A DNA stretch of 64,000 nucleotides from JAVKLU01 sp031538895 (GTDB taxonomy: Bacteria; Pseudomonadota; Gammaproteobacteria; Burkholderiales; Burkholderiaceae). Shown here one piece after another: positions 35,509 to 46,567 of the stretch (positions are counted from its first letter, which is position 1; each line of letters begins with the position of its first letter). The stretch is from contig JAVKLU010000026.1 of the NCBI GenBank assembly GCA_031538895.1, positions 1 to 64,000 of the forward strand, written 5' to 3'. The notes beneath the pieces were generated by a model, which was not told the origin of the DNA, searched no databases, and saw nothing but the letters and a program-made list of their open reading frames with translations. The position numbers and the translations under genes were made by a program.

Positions 35509-36525
35509 TTAAGTTGAGAATTGAGATAGAAAACGTAAATCGTTTTCATAAAAAAGACGTAAATCATCCACGCCATAACGCAACATCGTTAATCGCTCGA
35601 TACCAGAACCAAACGCAAATCCGGTATAGGTTTCCGGATCCAAACCCATGTTTCTAATGACACTGGTATGAACCTGACCTGCGCCTGATATTTCTAGCCA
35701 ACGGCCTTTTAAATTACCCTCTTGAAACAAAATATCAATTTCAGCAGATGGTTCAGTAAACGGGAAATAGGAAGGTCGAAAACGAATTTGAATCGCTTGT
35801 GGGGCAAAGAAGGCCTGCACAAAATGTAAATACACCCCTTTTAAATCAGCAAAGCTGATGTTTTTGTCGATCCACAAACCTTCGATTTGATGAAACATCG
35901 GCGAATGTGTCGCATCACTATCGACGCGATACGTCCGTCCTGGCGCAATCACACGAATGGGCGGGGGATTGTTTTTCGCAAAACGAATTTGCATTGGACT
36001 GGTATGCGTGCGTAATAGCAAAGGTTTGCCCAACTCGTCCTTTGCGTCCAAATAAAAAGTATCTTGCATCGAGCGCGCGGGATGATTTTCTGGACTGTTC
36101 AAGGCGGTAAAGTTAAACCAATCGGTTTCAATTTCTGGCCCTTCGGCAACAGAAAATCCCATGCTGGAAAAAATGTTAACTAAGCGTTCCCAACTACGTG
36201 TAATCGGATGAATCCCGCCTTTTTGCATACCACGTCCGGGCAAAGACACATCAATGGCCTCGGCAGCCAAACGGCTTTTTAGAACTTGATCTTCAAGCGC
36301 GGTTTTGCGCTCATTCACAATTTTTTCAACGGCCTGTTTAACCTGGTTGTATTGCTGTCCCAATACTTTTCGTTCTGCCGGATCGCATTGCGCCAAGCTC
36401 GCCATCAAGCGAGTAACAGAGCCGGTTTTACCAAAGTATTGGGCTTTTAATTGCTCGTGCTCAGGTAAAGAAGCCACGCCCGCAAATTCCTGCACCGCTG
36501 ATTGAACCAATTGTTCAAGATTCAT
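35509..36525 (-). CDS. pheS: Phenylalanyl-tRNA synthetase alpha subunit
   Basis: This 338-residue class II synthetase subunit attaches Phe to tRNA-Phe. Motif 1 is near [19 protein letters not shown], motif 2 near [13 protein letters not shown] and motif 3 near [18 protein letters not shown]. The N-terminal coiled coil occupies about residues 1-85. It starts at ATG 36525. Upstream is a terminator-like hairpin and a CCTA repeat tract that separate it from rplT. Confidence 0.97.
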   Translation of the reverse strand: MNLEQLVQSAVQEFAGVASLPEHEQLKAQYFGKTGSVTRLMASLAQCDPAERKVLGQQYNQVKQAVEKIVNERKTALEDQVLKSRLAAEAIDVSLPGRGMQKGGIHPITRSWERLVNIFSSMGFSVAEGPEIETDWFNFTALNSPENHPARSMQDTFYLDAKDELGKPLLLRTHTSPMQIRFAKNNPPPIRVIAPGRTYRVDSDATHSPMFHQIEGLWIDKNISFADLKGVYLHFVQAFFAPQAIQIRFRPSYFPFTEPSAEIDILFQEGNLKGRWLEISGAGQVHTSVIRNMGLDPETYTGFAFGSGIERLTMLRYGVDDLRLFYENDLRFLSQFST

Positions 36526-36616
36526 GTGAATAAATACCTAATAAGGCAATTCGATTGGGTCAAAAATTTACCTAATCAAATCATCAAAGATGACGAAAAA
36601 ATGGTAATCCTAACAA

Positions 36617-36663
36617 CGAAAAAGACGCGGAACAAACGCCACAAAAGCGCTGCAACCGCGTCT
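36617..36663 (-). terminator. Terminator or attenuator-like hairpin between rplT and pheS
   Basis: On the minus strand AGACGCGG pairs with CCGCGTCT over a 25-base loop and is followed by a T run (TTTTTC). It lies 92 bp upstream of pheS. It could end the infC-rpmI-rplT transcript or act as a pheST attenuator. I looked for a Phe-rich leader peptide and found none with a standard start. Confidence 0.6.
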
Positions 36664-36710
36664 CCAGGGGGTGCGTAAAAACTCTTTGGGAGATATTTAG
36701 CCCCTCCTTA

Positions 36711-36737
36711 CCTACCGACCTACCTACCTACCTACCT
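36711..36737. repeat. CCTA tetranucleotide repeat between rplT and pheS
   Basis: CCTACCGA is followed by four further perfect CCTA units and part of a fifth (CC). The tract begins 24 bp past the rplT stop codon. It is a simple repeat able to change length. Confidence 0.8.
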
Positions 36738-36760
36738 CAGCCATCAAACGATACTCAAAT

Positions 36761-37120
36761 TTACGCGTGTAAACTGGCTTTTGCTTTTTCTACGATTTGC
36801 GCAAAGGCATCTTTTTCAAATACCGCCATGTCAGCCAGTACTTTACGATCAATTTCGATCGATGCTTTTTTCAAACCATTCATTAACACGCTATAAGTCA
36901 CACCCAATTCACGGGCACCCGCGTTAATTCGCGCAATCCACAAAGCACGAAAAACACGTTTTTTGTTACGACGATCGCGGTAGGCATATTGCCCAGCCCG
37001 CATAACCGCTTCTTTAGCAATTCGGAAAACACTATTACGACGGCCACGATAACCTTTTGCCGCGTCAATGACTTTTTTATGGCGCGCACGCGCTGTAACA
37101 CCACGTTTAACTCTAGACAT
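36761..37120 (-). CDS. rplT: 50S ribosomal protein L20
   Basis: This 119-residue 23S rRNA-binding protein is needed for early 50S assembly. The family pattern is complete ([59 protein letters not shown]). In E. coli L20 represses its own operon by binding the mRNA. It lies 19 bp after rpmI. It has a GGAAAG ribosome site. Confidence 0.98.
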   Translation of the reverse strand: MSRVKRGVTARARHKKVIDAAKGYRGRRNSVFRIAKEAVMRAGQYAYRDRRNKKRVFRALWIARINAGARELGVTYSVLMNGLKKASIEIDRKVLADMAVFEKDAFAQIVEKAKASLHA

Positions 37121-37139
37121 ATTCTTTCCCTATTAAAAA

Positions 37140-37337
37140 TTACGCACTGGGTAACATGGCACGAACTGATGCCACATTACTGCTATGAACTTGCACAGAA
37201 CCGCGCAAGTGGCGTTTATTTTTGGTAGTTTTTTTGGTCAAAATATGACGTTTAAACGCCTGACCACGCTTAATAGTACCGCTTGCGCGTACTCGGAAGC
37301 GCTTTGCAGCACTTTTCTTAGTTTTCATCTTTGGCAT
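37140..37337 (-). CDS. rpmI: 50S ribosomal protein L35
   Basis: This 65-residue protein reads [20 protein letters not shown] at its start and [13 protein letters not shown] later, as expected for L35. The ATG at 37337 is chosen; the frame could run upstream but the extra residues are not family-like. It lies between infC and rplT in the conserved operon. The 249-bp gap to infC shows no gene. Confidence 0.97.
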   Translation of the reverse strand: MPKMKTKKSAAKRFRVRASGTIKRGQAFKRHILTKKTTKNKRHLRGSVQVHSSNVASVRAMLPSA

Positions 37338-37586
37338 AACAGACCTCTTTAATCGAAACATTTCGCACCATCACTCAACAAAAATGAATTGAGTAATGCT
37401 TTGAATGCTTCTTGATATTGCCCACATCAGGAGGTTAACTTGAGGTTAACACTTTAATACCCTGTATCGGCGAATACGGTACACGTGTCAAAAAACTATA
37501 GTCCTATAAAAACTATATCACCATGACACATAAGACGGACATGGTGGCTCGACACTTTCTATTGCACAGTCGGTAACAATGAAATA

Positions 37587-38138
37587 TTACAAACTGTTTT
37601 TTTCATCCGCTTTGGTTAATTTTTTCTTTGGTGTTAACACCATCACCATTTGCCGCCCTTCCATCTTGGCGTGCTGTTCGACCACGCCATAAGGCTCTAA
37701 ATCTTCTTTCAAACGATTCATTACCCTAACACCGAACTCTTGATGCGTCATTTCACGTCCGCGAAACCGCAGGGAAATTTTAGTTTTGTCCCCTTCACCC
37801 AAAAACCGAATCAAGTTTTTTAACTTCACTTGATAATCACCATCGTCAGTGACGGGGCGAAATTTAACTTCTTTAATCTGGATGACTTTCTGTTTTTGTT
37901 TCGCTTCATGCGCTTTTTTTTGCGCTTGATAACGGAACTTGCCGTAGTCCATTACTCGGCATACTGGCGGCTCACCATTAGGCGCGATTTCAACTAAATC
38001 TAATTCAGCTTCTTGAGCTTTGAACAACGCGTCTTGAATCTTAACAACTCCAATCAGTTCACCTTCGATACCCAGCAAACGGACTTCTAAAGCCGTAATT
38101 TCTTCGTTGATACGGTGACTTTTTCCAGTAGCGATAAT
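37587..38138 (-). CDS. infC: Translation initiation factor IF-3
   Basis: This 183-residue protein binds the 30S subunit and checks start-codon pairing. The N-domain is [17 protein letters not shown] and the C-domain contains [20 protein letters not shown]. No ATG precedes the family start. At 38138 there is ATT, giving [11 protein letters not shown], which matches betaproteobacterial IF-3, with GGGGAG five bases or fewer upstream. IF-3 autoregulates through a non-canonical AUU start in E. coli, so this is probably real. The ATC at 38135 is an alternative. Confidence 0.93.
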   Translation of the reverse strand: MIATGKSHRINEEITALEVRLLGIEGELIGVVKIQDALFKAQEAELDLVEIAPNGEPPVCRVMDYGKFRYQAQKKAHEAKQKQKVIQIKEVKFRPVTDDGDYQVKLKNLIRFLGEGDKTKISLRFRGREMTHQEFGVRVMNRLKEDLEPYGVVEQHAKMEGRQMVMVLTPKKKLTKADEKNSL

Positions 38139-38283
38139 GAAGCTCCCCAAAAATATTAACACTCAAAATGAGTTAATAAACACTTAATAAACACTTAACC
38201 AGTTAACCAACGCCAACCTTGATACAGCACAATCACACGCTTGGGCACAAACGACTGAATCTGTATCAATCTTTACCCTAGTT

Positions 38284-40191
38284 TTAGACCTTAGTCTGGA
38301 TGTCGTTCCGTAGCCGCGCTAACAATTGCTCAACCGACATGACGCCCAAATCCTCGTTACCGCGCATACGCACCGAAACGGCATTTTGCGCGACTTCATT
38401 ATCCCCCATCACCAATAAATAAGGAATTTTTTGCAAAGACAAGTCGCGGATTTTATAGCTTATCTTCTCATTGCGCAAATCTAACTGCGCGCGCAGGCCT
38501 TGTTGATGCAAGCTATCGGCCATTTTTTGCGCATATGCGTGATGCTTTTCTGATATTGGGACAACCGCCACTTGTACGGGGGCCAACCACATTGGCAAGG
38601 CTCCCGCGTGATGTTCAATCAAAATACCGATAAAGCGCTCTAAAGAACCTAAAATTGCTCGATGAATCATTACCGGCGTTTTGCGGGTGTTATCAATTGC
38701 TACGTACTCCGCCTCTAAACGCTGTGGCATAAAGAAATCAACCTGTACCGTACCACACTGCCATTCGCGCCCTAAAGCGTCTTGCAAGGCATATTCAACT
38801 TTAGGGCCATAAAACGCGCCCTCGCCTTTAGAAATCTGATAGGTGCAATTTGAGGCCTCCAAAGCGTCAATCAGCGCTTTTTCAGCCACATCCCATAAAT
38901 CGTCACTGCCCACACGCTTTTCTGGACGTGTCGCCACTTTATAAATAATTTTGCTAAAACCAAAATCTTTATAAACCGCTTGCAGTAAAGACGTAAATTT
39001 AAGGCATTCCGATTGAATTTGCTCTTCGGTACAAAAAATATGACCATCGTCTTGCGTAAAACCGCGCACGCGCATAATGCCGTGCAACGATCCTGAAGGT
39101 TCGTTGCGATGACATTGGCCAAATTCACCATAACGTAGTGGCAAGTCACGATACGAGCGTAAATCCGAACGAAAAATCTGAATGTGACCGGGACAATTCA
39201 TCGGTTTAACTGCGTACACGCGATTTTCTGATTCAGTGGTGAACATATTGTCTTTATAGTTCTCCCAATGACCGGATTTTTCCCACAACACGCGATCGAT
39301 AATTTGCGGTCCTTTAACTTCCATATAGCCGTTGTCTTGATAGACCCTACGCATATATTGCTCAACCGCCTGCCAAATTGACCAACCTTTAGGATGCCAA
39401 AAAATCAATCCTGGTGCAATATCCTGCATATGGAATAAATCTAAGGCTTTACCAAGCTTGCGATGATCACGCTTTTCAGCCTCTTCCAACATCATTAAGT
39501 ATTGATCAAGACTGGCTTTATCCGCCCATGCCGTGCCATAAATCCGTTGCAGCATTTCATTTTTAGAATCGCCACGCCAGTACGCGCCGGCAACTTTTTG
39601 CAGTTTGAATACCTTTAGAACGCCCGTCGCAGGTACATGCGGGCCACGGCATAAATCTTGAAAATCACCTTGCGTGTAAATTGAGACCTCTTGATCGGCA
39701 GGAATAGCGCCAATAATTTCAGCTTTATAAAACTCGTTAATCGATTTGAAGTAACTCACTGCATCATCGCGCGCGATGACTTTACGCTCAATCGTCAAGT
39801 TTTTGGCGGCCAGACGCGCCATTTCAGCTTCTATCGCGCTTAAATCTTCAGGCGTAAAAGGTCGCTTGTACGAAAAATCATAATAAAAACCCTTGTCGAT
39901 CACCGGCCCAATCGTCACTTGTGCATCGGGATAAAGCGTTTTGACCGCGTGCGCAAGCAAATGCGCCGTCGAATGGCGAATCACGTCCACACCTTCAGGG
40001 TCTTGCGCGGTAATGATGTCGAGATCACTGTTTTGAGTGACCACACAAGATAAATCAACCACGCGCCCATCCAGCTTTGCCGCCAGTGCTTTTTTAGCTA
40101 AACCAGGAGAAATGCTATGCGCTATCGCGTGAATTGTGGTGTCTGCGGGAAACTCACGAGACTCACCATTTTTTAGTCGTACTGCAATCAT
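38284..40191 (-). CDS. thrS: Threonyl-tRNA synthetase
   Basis: This 635-residue synthetase has the order TGS (1-60), editing domain (about 65-225), class II core (about 240-530) and anticodon domain. Editing motif [11 protein letters not shown] (about 75-85) and core motifs [25 protein letters not shown] and [15 protein letters not shown] are present. It loads Thr on tRNA. It heads the operon with infC 145 bp downstream. No classic leader operator was recognised. Confidence 0.97.
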   Translation of the reverse strand: MIAVRLKNGESREFPADTTIHAIAHSISPGLAKKALAAKLDGRVVDLSCVVTQNSDLDIITAQDPEGVDVIRHSTAHLLAHAVKTLYPDAQVTIGPVIDKGFYYDFSYKRPFTPEDLSAIEAEMARLAAKNLTIERKVIARDDAVSYFKSINEFYKAEIIGAIPADQEVSIYTQGDFQDLCRGPHVPATGVLKVFKLQKVAGAYWRGDSKNEMLQRIYGTAWADKASLDQYLMMLEEAEKRDHRKLGKALDLFHMQDIAPGLIFWHPKGWSIWQAVEQYMRRVYQDNGYMEVKGPQIIDRVLWEKSGHWENYKDNMFTTESENRVYAVKPMNCPGHIQIFRSDLRSYRDLPLRYGEFGQCHRNEPSGSLHGIMRVRGFTQDDGHIFCTEEQIQSECLKFTSLLQAVYKDFGFSKIIYKVATRPEKRVGSDDLWDVAEKALIDALEASNCTYQISKGEGAFYGPKVEYALQDALGREWQCGTVQVDFFMPQRLEAEYVAIDNTRKTPVMIHRAILGSLERFIGILIEHHAGALPMWLAPVQVAVVPISEKHHAYAQKMADSLHQQGLRAQLDLRNEKISYKIRDLSLQKIPYLLVMGDNEVAQNAVSVRMRGNEDLGVMSVEQLLARLRNDIQTKV

Positions 40192-40324
40192 CGAAGAAAA
40201 ACGTCGGTTTACGCTTAATTAAAAATAATATGCACAGACCTTGTTAGCCCCGCGCAGTTAAATCACACGATCAAATCGACTGCTCGTGTTCAAACCCAAA
40301 ATTGACCGGCAATTTAAAATGTTT

Positions 40325-40401
40325 TGGTAGGCTCGATTGGATTCGAACCAACGACCCCTACCATGTCAAGGTAGTGCTCTAACCAACTGAGCTACGAGCC
40401 T
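40325..40401 (-). tRNA. tRNA-Val (anticodon GAC)
   Basis: This is a 77-nt cloverleaf on the minus strand. The acceptor AGGCTCG pairs with CGAGCCT. The anticodon stem is CTACC/GGTAG with loop TTGACAT, anticodon GAC. The T loop is TTCGAAT, and CCA is encoded. It lies 133 bp upstream of thrS. Confidence 0.97.
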
Positions 40402-40623
40402 ATAAAACGGTTTATCAGTAAACCGTTAATACAGATGATTAACCGACCAAACACAAATCAAAGGCGGCGGATTGTATTACATCCCCACTATTACCATCGT
40501 CAATATTATCAGGGCCTGTTTGTAACATCGTATTTCTAGGGCTTTAAAAAATACTACTTTTTAAAAGTGAACGCGCTTTAACAATACAAAGCTCTTAATA
40601 ATACAAAGCTAAATAGGCAAACA

Positions 40624-40744
40624 CGCGCAGATGCGAATTGCACAAAATTTGGACAATCACCGTTTTACGCACAACACAAAACAGGCCCAAAAAAATCACT
40701 TGCTTTTTGCCGAAAATAATAGTTTGAACATTATTTTTTTGAAC
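40624..40744 (+). repeat. 122-bp direct repeat, left copy
   Basis: This 121-bp unit runs from CGCGCAGATGCGAATTGC to a TTTTTTTGAAC end. It matches the unit at 40819 at most positions, with scattered changes and a one-base length difference. Both copies lie in the 665-bp noncoding gap between tRNA-Val and the ppsA stop. The rest of the gap shows no gene. Two short TACAAAGCT words precede this copy. Confidence 0.8.
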
Positions 40745-40818
40745 GACTCATTGACCCGTATTCAACAGATATTTTGGATAAGCGCTTAGCTTCAAAGCCT
40801 GTTCCATAGGGGAGATCG

Positions 40819-40940
40819 CGCGCAGATACGAATTGCACAAAATTTGGACAATAAGCGTTTTACGCACAGCACAAAAAATACATAAAAAATCACTTGCTTT
40901 TGGCAAAAAAATAATGATTTGAATGTCACTTTTTTTGAAC
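40819..40940 (+). repeat. 122-bp direct repeat, right copy
   Basis: This is the second unit, 74 bp after the first, starting CGCGCAGATACGAATTGC. Shared blocks include GAATTGCACAAAATTTGGAC and AAAAAATCACTTGCTTTT. The pair may be decayed copies of a dispersed element or a local duplication. It ends 14 bp before the ppsA terminator. Confidence 0.8.
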
Positions 40941-40954
40941 TAAAGCGGGGGGCA

Positions 40955-40987
40955 TTAAAAAACCCCGTACAAACTGCTACGGGGTTG
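40955..40987 (-). terminator. Rho-independent terminator of ppsA
   Basis: On the minus strand AACCCCGTA pairs with TACGGGGTT around an eight-base loop and is followed by TTTTTT. It starts about 80 bp past the ppsA stop codon. Confidence 0.85.
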
Positions 40988-41066
40988 TAAAAGTTGCACG
41001 GCCAACAATACTGCTCAATAAAATACTGCTCAACAAAATACCGTTCAGCAGTTGATTCAGCGCTGA

Positions 41067-43439
41067 TTAGCCCAGTTTTTGCCAGGTGGGAATCACGCTG
41101 TCTGGATTTAAGGAGATTGATGAAATTCCTTGCTCCATTAACCACTTAGCAAAGTCCGGATGGTCCGATGGTCCTTGTCCACAAATTCCGATGTATTTAT
41201 TGGCCGCGCGCACTGTTTTAATCACCTTTTCCAACAATGCTTTGACCGCGTCATCACGCTCATCAAAATCAGCCGCTAACAAAGGCATGCCCGAATCTCG
41301 ATCCAGTCCCAAAGTTAATTGCGTTAAATCGTTAGAGCCAATTGAAAATCCATCAAAATGCTCCAAGAACTGTTCCGCCAAAATCGCATTCGAAGGAATT
41401 TCGCACATCATGATCAAACGCAAACCATTGACACCGCGCTTCAATCCATTTTGTGACAATAACTGAACCACTTTTTTGGCTTGATTAACCGTCCGCACAA
41501 ATGGCACCATCACTTCAACGTTAGTCAAGCCCATTTCTTCACGAACCCGCTTTAAAGCAATGCATTCCAAGGCAAAGGCTTGCGCAAAATCATCGGACAA
41601 ATACCGTACAGCACCACGAAAACCCAACATCGGATTTTCTTCATCTGGCTCATAGCGACTGCCGCCAATGAGTTTTTTGTATTCGTTGGATTTAAAGTCA
41701 GACAAGCGTACGATCACTGGTTTTGGCCAAAACGCCGCCGCAATGGTTGAAATACCTTCGGCAAGTTTTTCAACGTAAAACGCGCGTGGTGAGGTGTGAC
41801 CTCGTGCCACTGATTCAATCGCATGCTTGAGATCCAAATCAACGTTCGGATAATCCAATACCGCTTTAGGATGAATACCGATGTTGTTGTTGATGATGAA
41901 CTCCAAGCGCGCCAAACCGACCCCTGCGTTGGGTAAGGATTGAAAATCAAACGCCAATTGCGGATTACCGACGTTCATCATGATTTTGGCGGGGATTGTC
42001 GGTAAATCAGTTAATTGATTTTCGATCACCTCAGTTTCCAAAATTCCCGAATACACGCGCCCTTCATCACCTTCAGCGCAGGATACCGTCACCAAAGCAC
42101 CATCGGTCAAGACCATCGTCGCATCACCGCAACCGACCACGGCAGGAACACCTAATTCACGCGCGATAATCGCCGCATGGCAAGTCCGCCCACCGCGATT
42201 GGTCACAATCGCTGCCGCGCGTTTCATGACCGGCTCCCAATTTGGATCGGTCATGTCCGCGACCAAAATATCACCCGCTTGAACACGATCCATTTGACTG
42301 GTATCGGAAATCACGCGCACGGTTCCGGCGCCAATTTTTTGCCCAATCGCCCGCCCTTTCACCAGTAAAGTACCGGTTTCTTTTAAACAAAAACGCGAGA
42401 GCGTGCCATGACTCAGTTGTTGCGACTTGACGGTTTCTGGACGCGCTTGCAAAATATAAATCAAACCTGTTTCGCCGTCTTTGCCCCATTCAATGTCCAT
42501 CGCACGGCCGTAATGGTCTTCGATTTTCATCGCAAATAAACCTAACTCGGTAATGTCGGCGTCTTCCAAGACGTAGCGATTCCGTTCTTGCAAGGGCACG
42601 TCAATGGTGCGCACTGAACGCCCCGTAGTCGCGGCCGCATCAAACTCCATTTTGATCAATTTTGATCCCATGTTTTTGCGCACGATGGAATGCTTACCTG
42701 CACGCGCCGAGTCTTTGTGGACATAATATTCATCAGGATTGACTGCCCCTTGAACAACGGTTTCGCCTAAACCATAACTGGCGGTAATGAACACGACACC
42801 ACGAAATCCAGATTCAGTGTCTAGCGTAAACATCACACCGGCACTCGCCAAATCTGAGCGCACCATTTTTTGTACGCCGCACGACAAGGCGACGTCCGCA
42901 TGCGTAAAACCTTTATGTACACGATAGCTGATGGCGCGATCGTTATACAAAGACGCGAACACTTCTTTCATTGCATGCAAAATATTGTCAATGCCGCGAA
43001 TATTTAAAAAAGTTTCTTGCTGACCCGCAAACGAGGCATCGGGCAAATCTTCGGCCGTTGCTGAAGAACGCACCGCGTAGGAACTATTTTTGCTACTATC
43101 TAACACTAAAAACTGGCGGCGAATGTCTTCTTCCAGTGCCTTAGGAAAAGGCGTGTCGACGATCCACGAACGAATCGCCGCTCCCGCTTGAGCTAAATCG
43201 TTCAAGTTATCAATGTTTAAATGTTCTAAACGCGCTTTTATTTTGGCATCTAATTCATGATGCGATAAAAATTCGCGAAACGCATCGGCGGTCGTCGCAA
43301 AGCCGGTTGGTACGCGAATACCAACATCGGACAATTGCGAAATCATTTCACCTAAAGACGCGTTCTTACCACCGACTGATTCAACATCGCTCATCCGCAA
43401 CTGCTCAAACGGAATCACTCGCTTTATGTCTTGCTGCAT
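41067..43439 (-). CDS. ppsA: Phosphoenolpyruvate synthase
   Basis: This 790-residue enzyme makes phosphoenolpyruvate from pyruvate and ATP, the entry to gluconeogenesis. The N-terminal ATP-grasp domain ([11 protein letters not shown]) is followed by the phospho-His swivel domain with [21 protein letters not shown]. The C-terminal PEP-binding barrel contains [11 protein letters not shown] and [12 protein letters not shown]. The start is ATG 43439 with AGGAG upstream; 17 extra residues from 43490 are not family-like. The usual regulator ppsR is not beside it; ychF is divergent. Confidence 0.97.
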   Translation of the reverse strand: MQQDIKRVIPFEQLRMSDVESVGGKNASLGEMISQLSDVGIRVPTGFATTADAFREFLSHHELDAKIKARLEHLNIDNLNDLAQAGAAIRSWIVDTPFPKALEEDIRRQFLVLDSSKNSSYAVRSSATAEDLPDASFAGQQETFLNIRGIDNILHAMKEVFASLYNDRAISYRVHKGFTHADVALSCGVQKMVRSDLASAGVMFTLDTESGFRGVVFITASYGLGETVVQGAVNPDEYYVHKDSARAGKHSIVRKNMGSKLIKMEFDAAATTGRSVRTIDVPLQERNRYVLEDADITELGLFAMKIEDHYGRAMDIEWGKDGETGLIYILQARPETVKSQQLSHGTLSRFCLKETGTLLVKGRAIGQKIGAGTVRVISDTSQMDRVQAGDILVADMTDPNWEPVMKRAAAIVTNRGGRTCHAAIIARELGVPAVVGCGDATMVLTDGALVTVSCAEGDEGRVYSGILETEVIENQLTDLPTIPAKIMMNVGNPQLAFDFQSLPNAGVGLARLEFIINNNIGIHPKAVLDYPNVDLDLKHAIESVARGHTSPRAFYVEKLAEGISTIAAAFWPKPVIVRLSDFKSNEYKKLIGGSRYEPDEENPMLGFRGAVRYLSDDFAQAFALECIALKRVREEMGLTNVEVMVPFVRTVNQAKKVVQLLSQNGLKRGVNGLRLIMMCEIPSNAILAEQFLEHFDGFSIGSNDLTQLTLGLDRDSGMPLLAADFDERDDAVKALLEKVIKTVRAANKYIGICGQGPSDHPDFAKWLMEQGISSISLNPDSVIPTWQKLG

Positions 43440-43715
43440 AACTACTCCTAAAAAAAATAAAATCGGTATGGTCGGTTCGTCGTCGCGCACCGAGCCTGCA
43501 GACCAAGCCTAATCAAGACTTGCCGCATAAAAATAGGGGGCCAACAGTATCATTTTCGTATCTTTAACACGTCAAAAAAACAGGTGGCATTCTAATCGTC
43601 ACTAACGGTGTTTTTTCTTCCTTCATCTGGTAAATGATTCCCACATAAGATTCGCGCATAAATTCAGGTTTGGCCCTCAACTAGAATCACCAACTTTGAT
43701 TTTCGGGATACGCTT

Positions 43716-44807
43716 ATGAGTTTGCAATGTGGAATTGTCGGTTTACCTAACGTGGGTAAATCAACCTTATTTAATGCCTTAACGCAAGCAGGTATCGCGG
43801 CTGAAAACTACCCCTTTTGCACGATTGAACCTAATGTCGGCGTGGTCGAGGTGCCAGACCCGCGCTTATCGCAACTGGCGCAGATTGTGAAACCCGAACG
43901 AACCTTGCCCGCAGTGGTCGAATTTGTCGATATCGCCGGACTGGTCGCCGGCGCGGCGAGTGGTGAAGGATTGGGCAATCAGTTTTTATCGCACATCCGC
44001 GAAACCGACGCCATTATCAATGTGGTGCGCTGCTTTCACGACGACAACGTGATTCACGTCGCGGGCAAAGTTGATCCGATTGCCGATATCAGCGTGATTC
44101 AAACTGAATTGGCATTGGCGGATTTAAGCACGGTTGAAAAGGCGCTTCACCGCGAAGCGAAAAAAGCCAAGTCAGGTGATAAAGACGCGATTAAATTGCA
44201 TACCTTATTAGAACGGGTGCTGGTGCATTTGAATGACGCACAGCCGGTCAAAACCATGAAGTTGGATCAAGAAGAACTCAACATCCTTAAACCTTTGTGT
44301 TTGATTACCGCAAAACCTTCGATGTTTGTCGCCAATGTTTCCGATAACGCGGCCCAGAGCCGCGAATTATTGGCGCGCCTAGAAGCGTTTGCAAAAAGTC
44401 AAAACGCCATTGTGGTCCCTATTTGCGCCTCCCTCGAAGCTGAAATTGCGCAGTTAGACGAGGCTGACAAAGCCGCTTTTCTCGCTGATATTGGAATGCA
44501 AGAAGCCGGACTTAATCGCTTGATTCGCGCGGCCTATCAATTGCTGGGCTTGCAAACTTATTTCACGGCAGGCGTCAAAGAAGTACGTGCCTGGACCATT
44601 CACCAAGGTGACTCTGCCCCCCAGGCAGCAGGGGTGATTCACACTGATTTTGAACGCGGTTTTATTCGTGCACAAACCATCGCCTTTGAAGATTTTGTTA
44701 CCTACAAAGGTGAGCAAGGCGCGAAAGAAGCGGGCAAAATGCGCGCTGAAGGCAAGGAATATATTGTGAAAGATGGTGATGTTTTAAATTTCTTATTCAA
44801 TGTTTAA
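43716..44807 (+). CDS. ychF: Redox-regulated ribosome-associated ATPase YchF (OLA1 type)
   Basis: This 363-residue Obg-family P-loop protein has [14 protein letters not shown] (9-22) as G1, and G3 in DIAGLVAGA. The TGS-like C-terminal domain is [22 protein letters not shown]. Members hydrolyse ATP rather than GTP and bind ribosomes. In many betaproteobacteria it follows pth; here it is divergent from ppsA with 276 bp between them. Confidence 0.96.
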   Translation: MSLQCGIVGLPNVGKSTLFNALTQAGIAAENYPFCTIEPNVGVVEVPDPRLSQLAQIVKPERTLPAVVEFVDIAGLVAGAASGEGLGNQFLSHIRETDAIINVVRCFHDDNVIHVAGKVDPIADISVIQTELALADLSTVEKALHREAKKAKSGDKDAIKLHTLLERVLVHLNDAQPVKTMKLDQEELNILKPLCLITAKPSMFVANVSDNAAQSRELLARLEAFAKSQNAIVVPICASLEAEIAQLDEADKAAFLADIGMQEAGLNRLIRAAYQLLGLQTYFTAGVKEVRAWTIHQGDSAPQAAGVIHTDFERGFIRAQTIAFEDFVTYKGEQGAKEAGKMRAEGKEYIVKDGDVLNFLFNV

Positions 44808-44860
44808 TTCAATTTATCCGATTTTTATTTTTTAACTGTGCATCTTTATTAAGGATTTTT

Positions 44861-46468
44861 ATGACCGCAACTACGCAATCAACGACACACGCTCTACCTG
44901 CCGGCGTTCAAATCAACGCCCCCATTTTGCCTGAATACGCCGATGTTTTGTCTCACGAAGCGCTCAATTTAGTCGCGCAATTGCACCGTGCTTTTGAGCC
45001 CCGTCGCCAAGAATTATTAACGGCACGAGTGACGCGCGCAAAGCGTTTAGACGCGGGCGAACGTCCTAATTTTTTAACTGATACCGCAGCGATTCGTTCT
45101 GGTGATTGGACTATCGCGCCACTGCCACAAGACTTGCAATGCCGTCGGGTTGAAATCACCGGTCCAGTTGAGCGCAAAATGATTATCAACGCATTGAATT
45201 CTGGCGCCGATAGTTTTATGGCTGATTTTGAAGACTCCAACAGCCCCAACTGGCACAACCAAATTCAAGGTCAAATCAATTTGCGCGATGCAATCAATCG
45301 CACGATTACCTTATCGCAAAATGGCAAGAACTATCAGCTCAATGACAAAGTGGCGACTTTGGTGGTGCGTCCCCGTGGTTGGCATTTGGATGAAAAACAC
45401 GTTTTAGTCGATGGCAAACGCGTGTCTGGCGGTATTTTTGATTTGGCCTTGTATTTGTGTTTGAACGCGAAAAATTTATTAGCCAAAGGATCAGGACCGT
45501 ATTTTTATTTACCTAAAATGGAATCGCATTTAGAAGCGCGCTTATGGAATGACATTTTTGTCATGGCGCAAACGGCGCTGGGCATCCCACAAAAAACCAT
45601 TAAAGCGACGGTGCTGATCGAAACCATTTTGGCGGCCTTTGAAATGGATGAAATTTTGTACGAATTGCGTGATCATTCCGCAGGTTTGAATGCCGGTCGC
45701 TGGGATTACATTTTTTCATGCATCAAAAAATTCAAACTTGACCAAGATTTTTGTTTAGCTGATCGCGCCAAAGTCACCATGACCGCACCATTTATGCGCA
45801 GCTATGCTTTGCTGTTATTGAAAACCTGCCATCACCGCAACGCACCGGCAATTGGCGGAATGGCGGCATTGATTCCGATTAAAAATGACGAGGCAAAAAA
45901 TGCAACTGCAATGGCTGGCGTACAAGCGGACAAAGCACGCGATGCAAGCGATGGTTATGATGGTGGTTGGGTAGCGCACCCAGGTTTAGTCAATTTAGCC
46001 ATGACTGAATTTACAAAAATTTTAGGCGAACAGCCCAATCAAATCGCTAAAAAACGCCCTGACATCACGGTTGCAGCGGCGGATCTATTGAACTTTCAAC
46101 CAGAAACGCCGATCACCGAACTGGGTTTACGCATGAACATCAATGTAGGAATTCATTACTTAGGCGCGTGGTTGGCCGGTAACGGTTGCGTCCCCATCCA
46201 CAATTTGATGGAAGATGCGGCCACTGCTGAAATTTCACGTTCGCAAGTGTGGCAATGGATTAAAAGCCCCAAAGGCGTTTTAGAAAATGGACAAAAAATT
46301 ACCGCCCCGATGGTGCGCACACTGATTGCCGAAGAGTTAAGCAAAGTCAAAGCCAGTGTCGATGGCGTCACGACAACTTACGATCGGGCGGCAGTGATTT
46401 TTGAGGAAATGAGTACCAGCACACAGTTTGCTGAGTTCTTGACATTACCACTGTACGAGGAAATTTAA
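44861..46468 (+). CDS. aceB: Malate synthase A
   Basis: This 535-residue enzyme condenses glyoxylate and acetyl-CoA to malate in the glyoxylate shunt. Family motifs are DFEDSNSPNWHNQIQGQINL, VRPRGWHLDEKH, LPKMESHLEARLW and the catalytic-base region WVAHPGLV. It starts at ATG 44861 with AAGGA nearby. Isocitrate lyase (aceA) is not in the window. With ppsA it points to growth on acetate or fatty acids. An imperfect hairpin (TTCACACGC/GCGTGTGAA) follows the stop. Confidence 0.96.
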   Translation: MTATTQSTTHALPAGVQINAPILPEYADVLSHEALNLVAQLHRAFEPRRQELLTARVTRAKRLDAGERPNFLTDTAAIRSGDWTIAPLPQDLQCRRVEITGPVERKMIINALNSGADSFMADFEDSNSPNWHNQIQGQINLRDAINRTITLSQNGKNYQLNDKVATLVVRPRGWHLDEKHVLVDGKRVSGGIFDLALYLCLNAKNLLAKGSGPYFYLPKMESHLEARLWNDIFVMAQTALGIPQKTIKATVLIETILAAFEMDEILYELRDHSAGLNAGRWDYIFSCIKKFKLDQDFCLADRAKVTMTAPFMRSYALLLLKTCHHRNAPAIGGMAALIPIKNDEAKNATAMAGVQADKARDASDGYDGGWVAHPGLVNLAMTEFTKILGEQPNQIAKKRPDITVAAADLLNFQPETPITELGLRMNINVGIHYLGAWLAGNGCVPIHNLMEDAATAEISRSQVWQWIKSPKGVLENGQKITAPMVRTLIAEELSKVKASVDGVTTTYDRAAVIFEEMSTSTQFAEFLTLPLYEEI

Positions 46469-46567
46469 TTTTATCAATTCAATAATTGTCATCAAACTTC
46501 ACACGCAGCGACGCCATTACAAAAATACCACCATACAGCGACGCTGGCGTGTGAATCAATCCCCATA

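Noticed and set aside
36600..36760. Phe-rich leader peptide for pheST attenuation
   Set aside because: A frame with several Phe codons exists near the hairpin but has no usable start codon, and the nearest ATG frame is only six codons without Phe.
37338..37586. L20-binding leader structure between infC and rpmI
   Set aside because: Some short inverted words are present, but I could not identify a convincing pseudoknot or mimic of the L20 rRNA site.
40792..41145. Minus-strand open frame of 117 codons after ppsA
   Set aside because: It runs through the terminator and one of the 122-bp repeats, and overlaps the ppsA 3' end. It has no ribosome site and looks like read-through of noncoding DNA.
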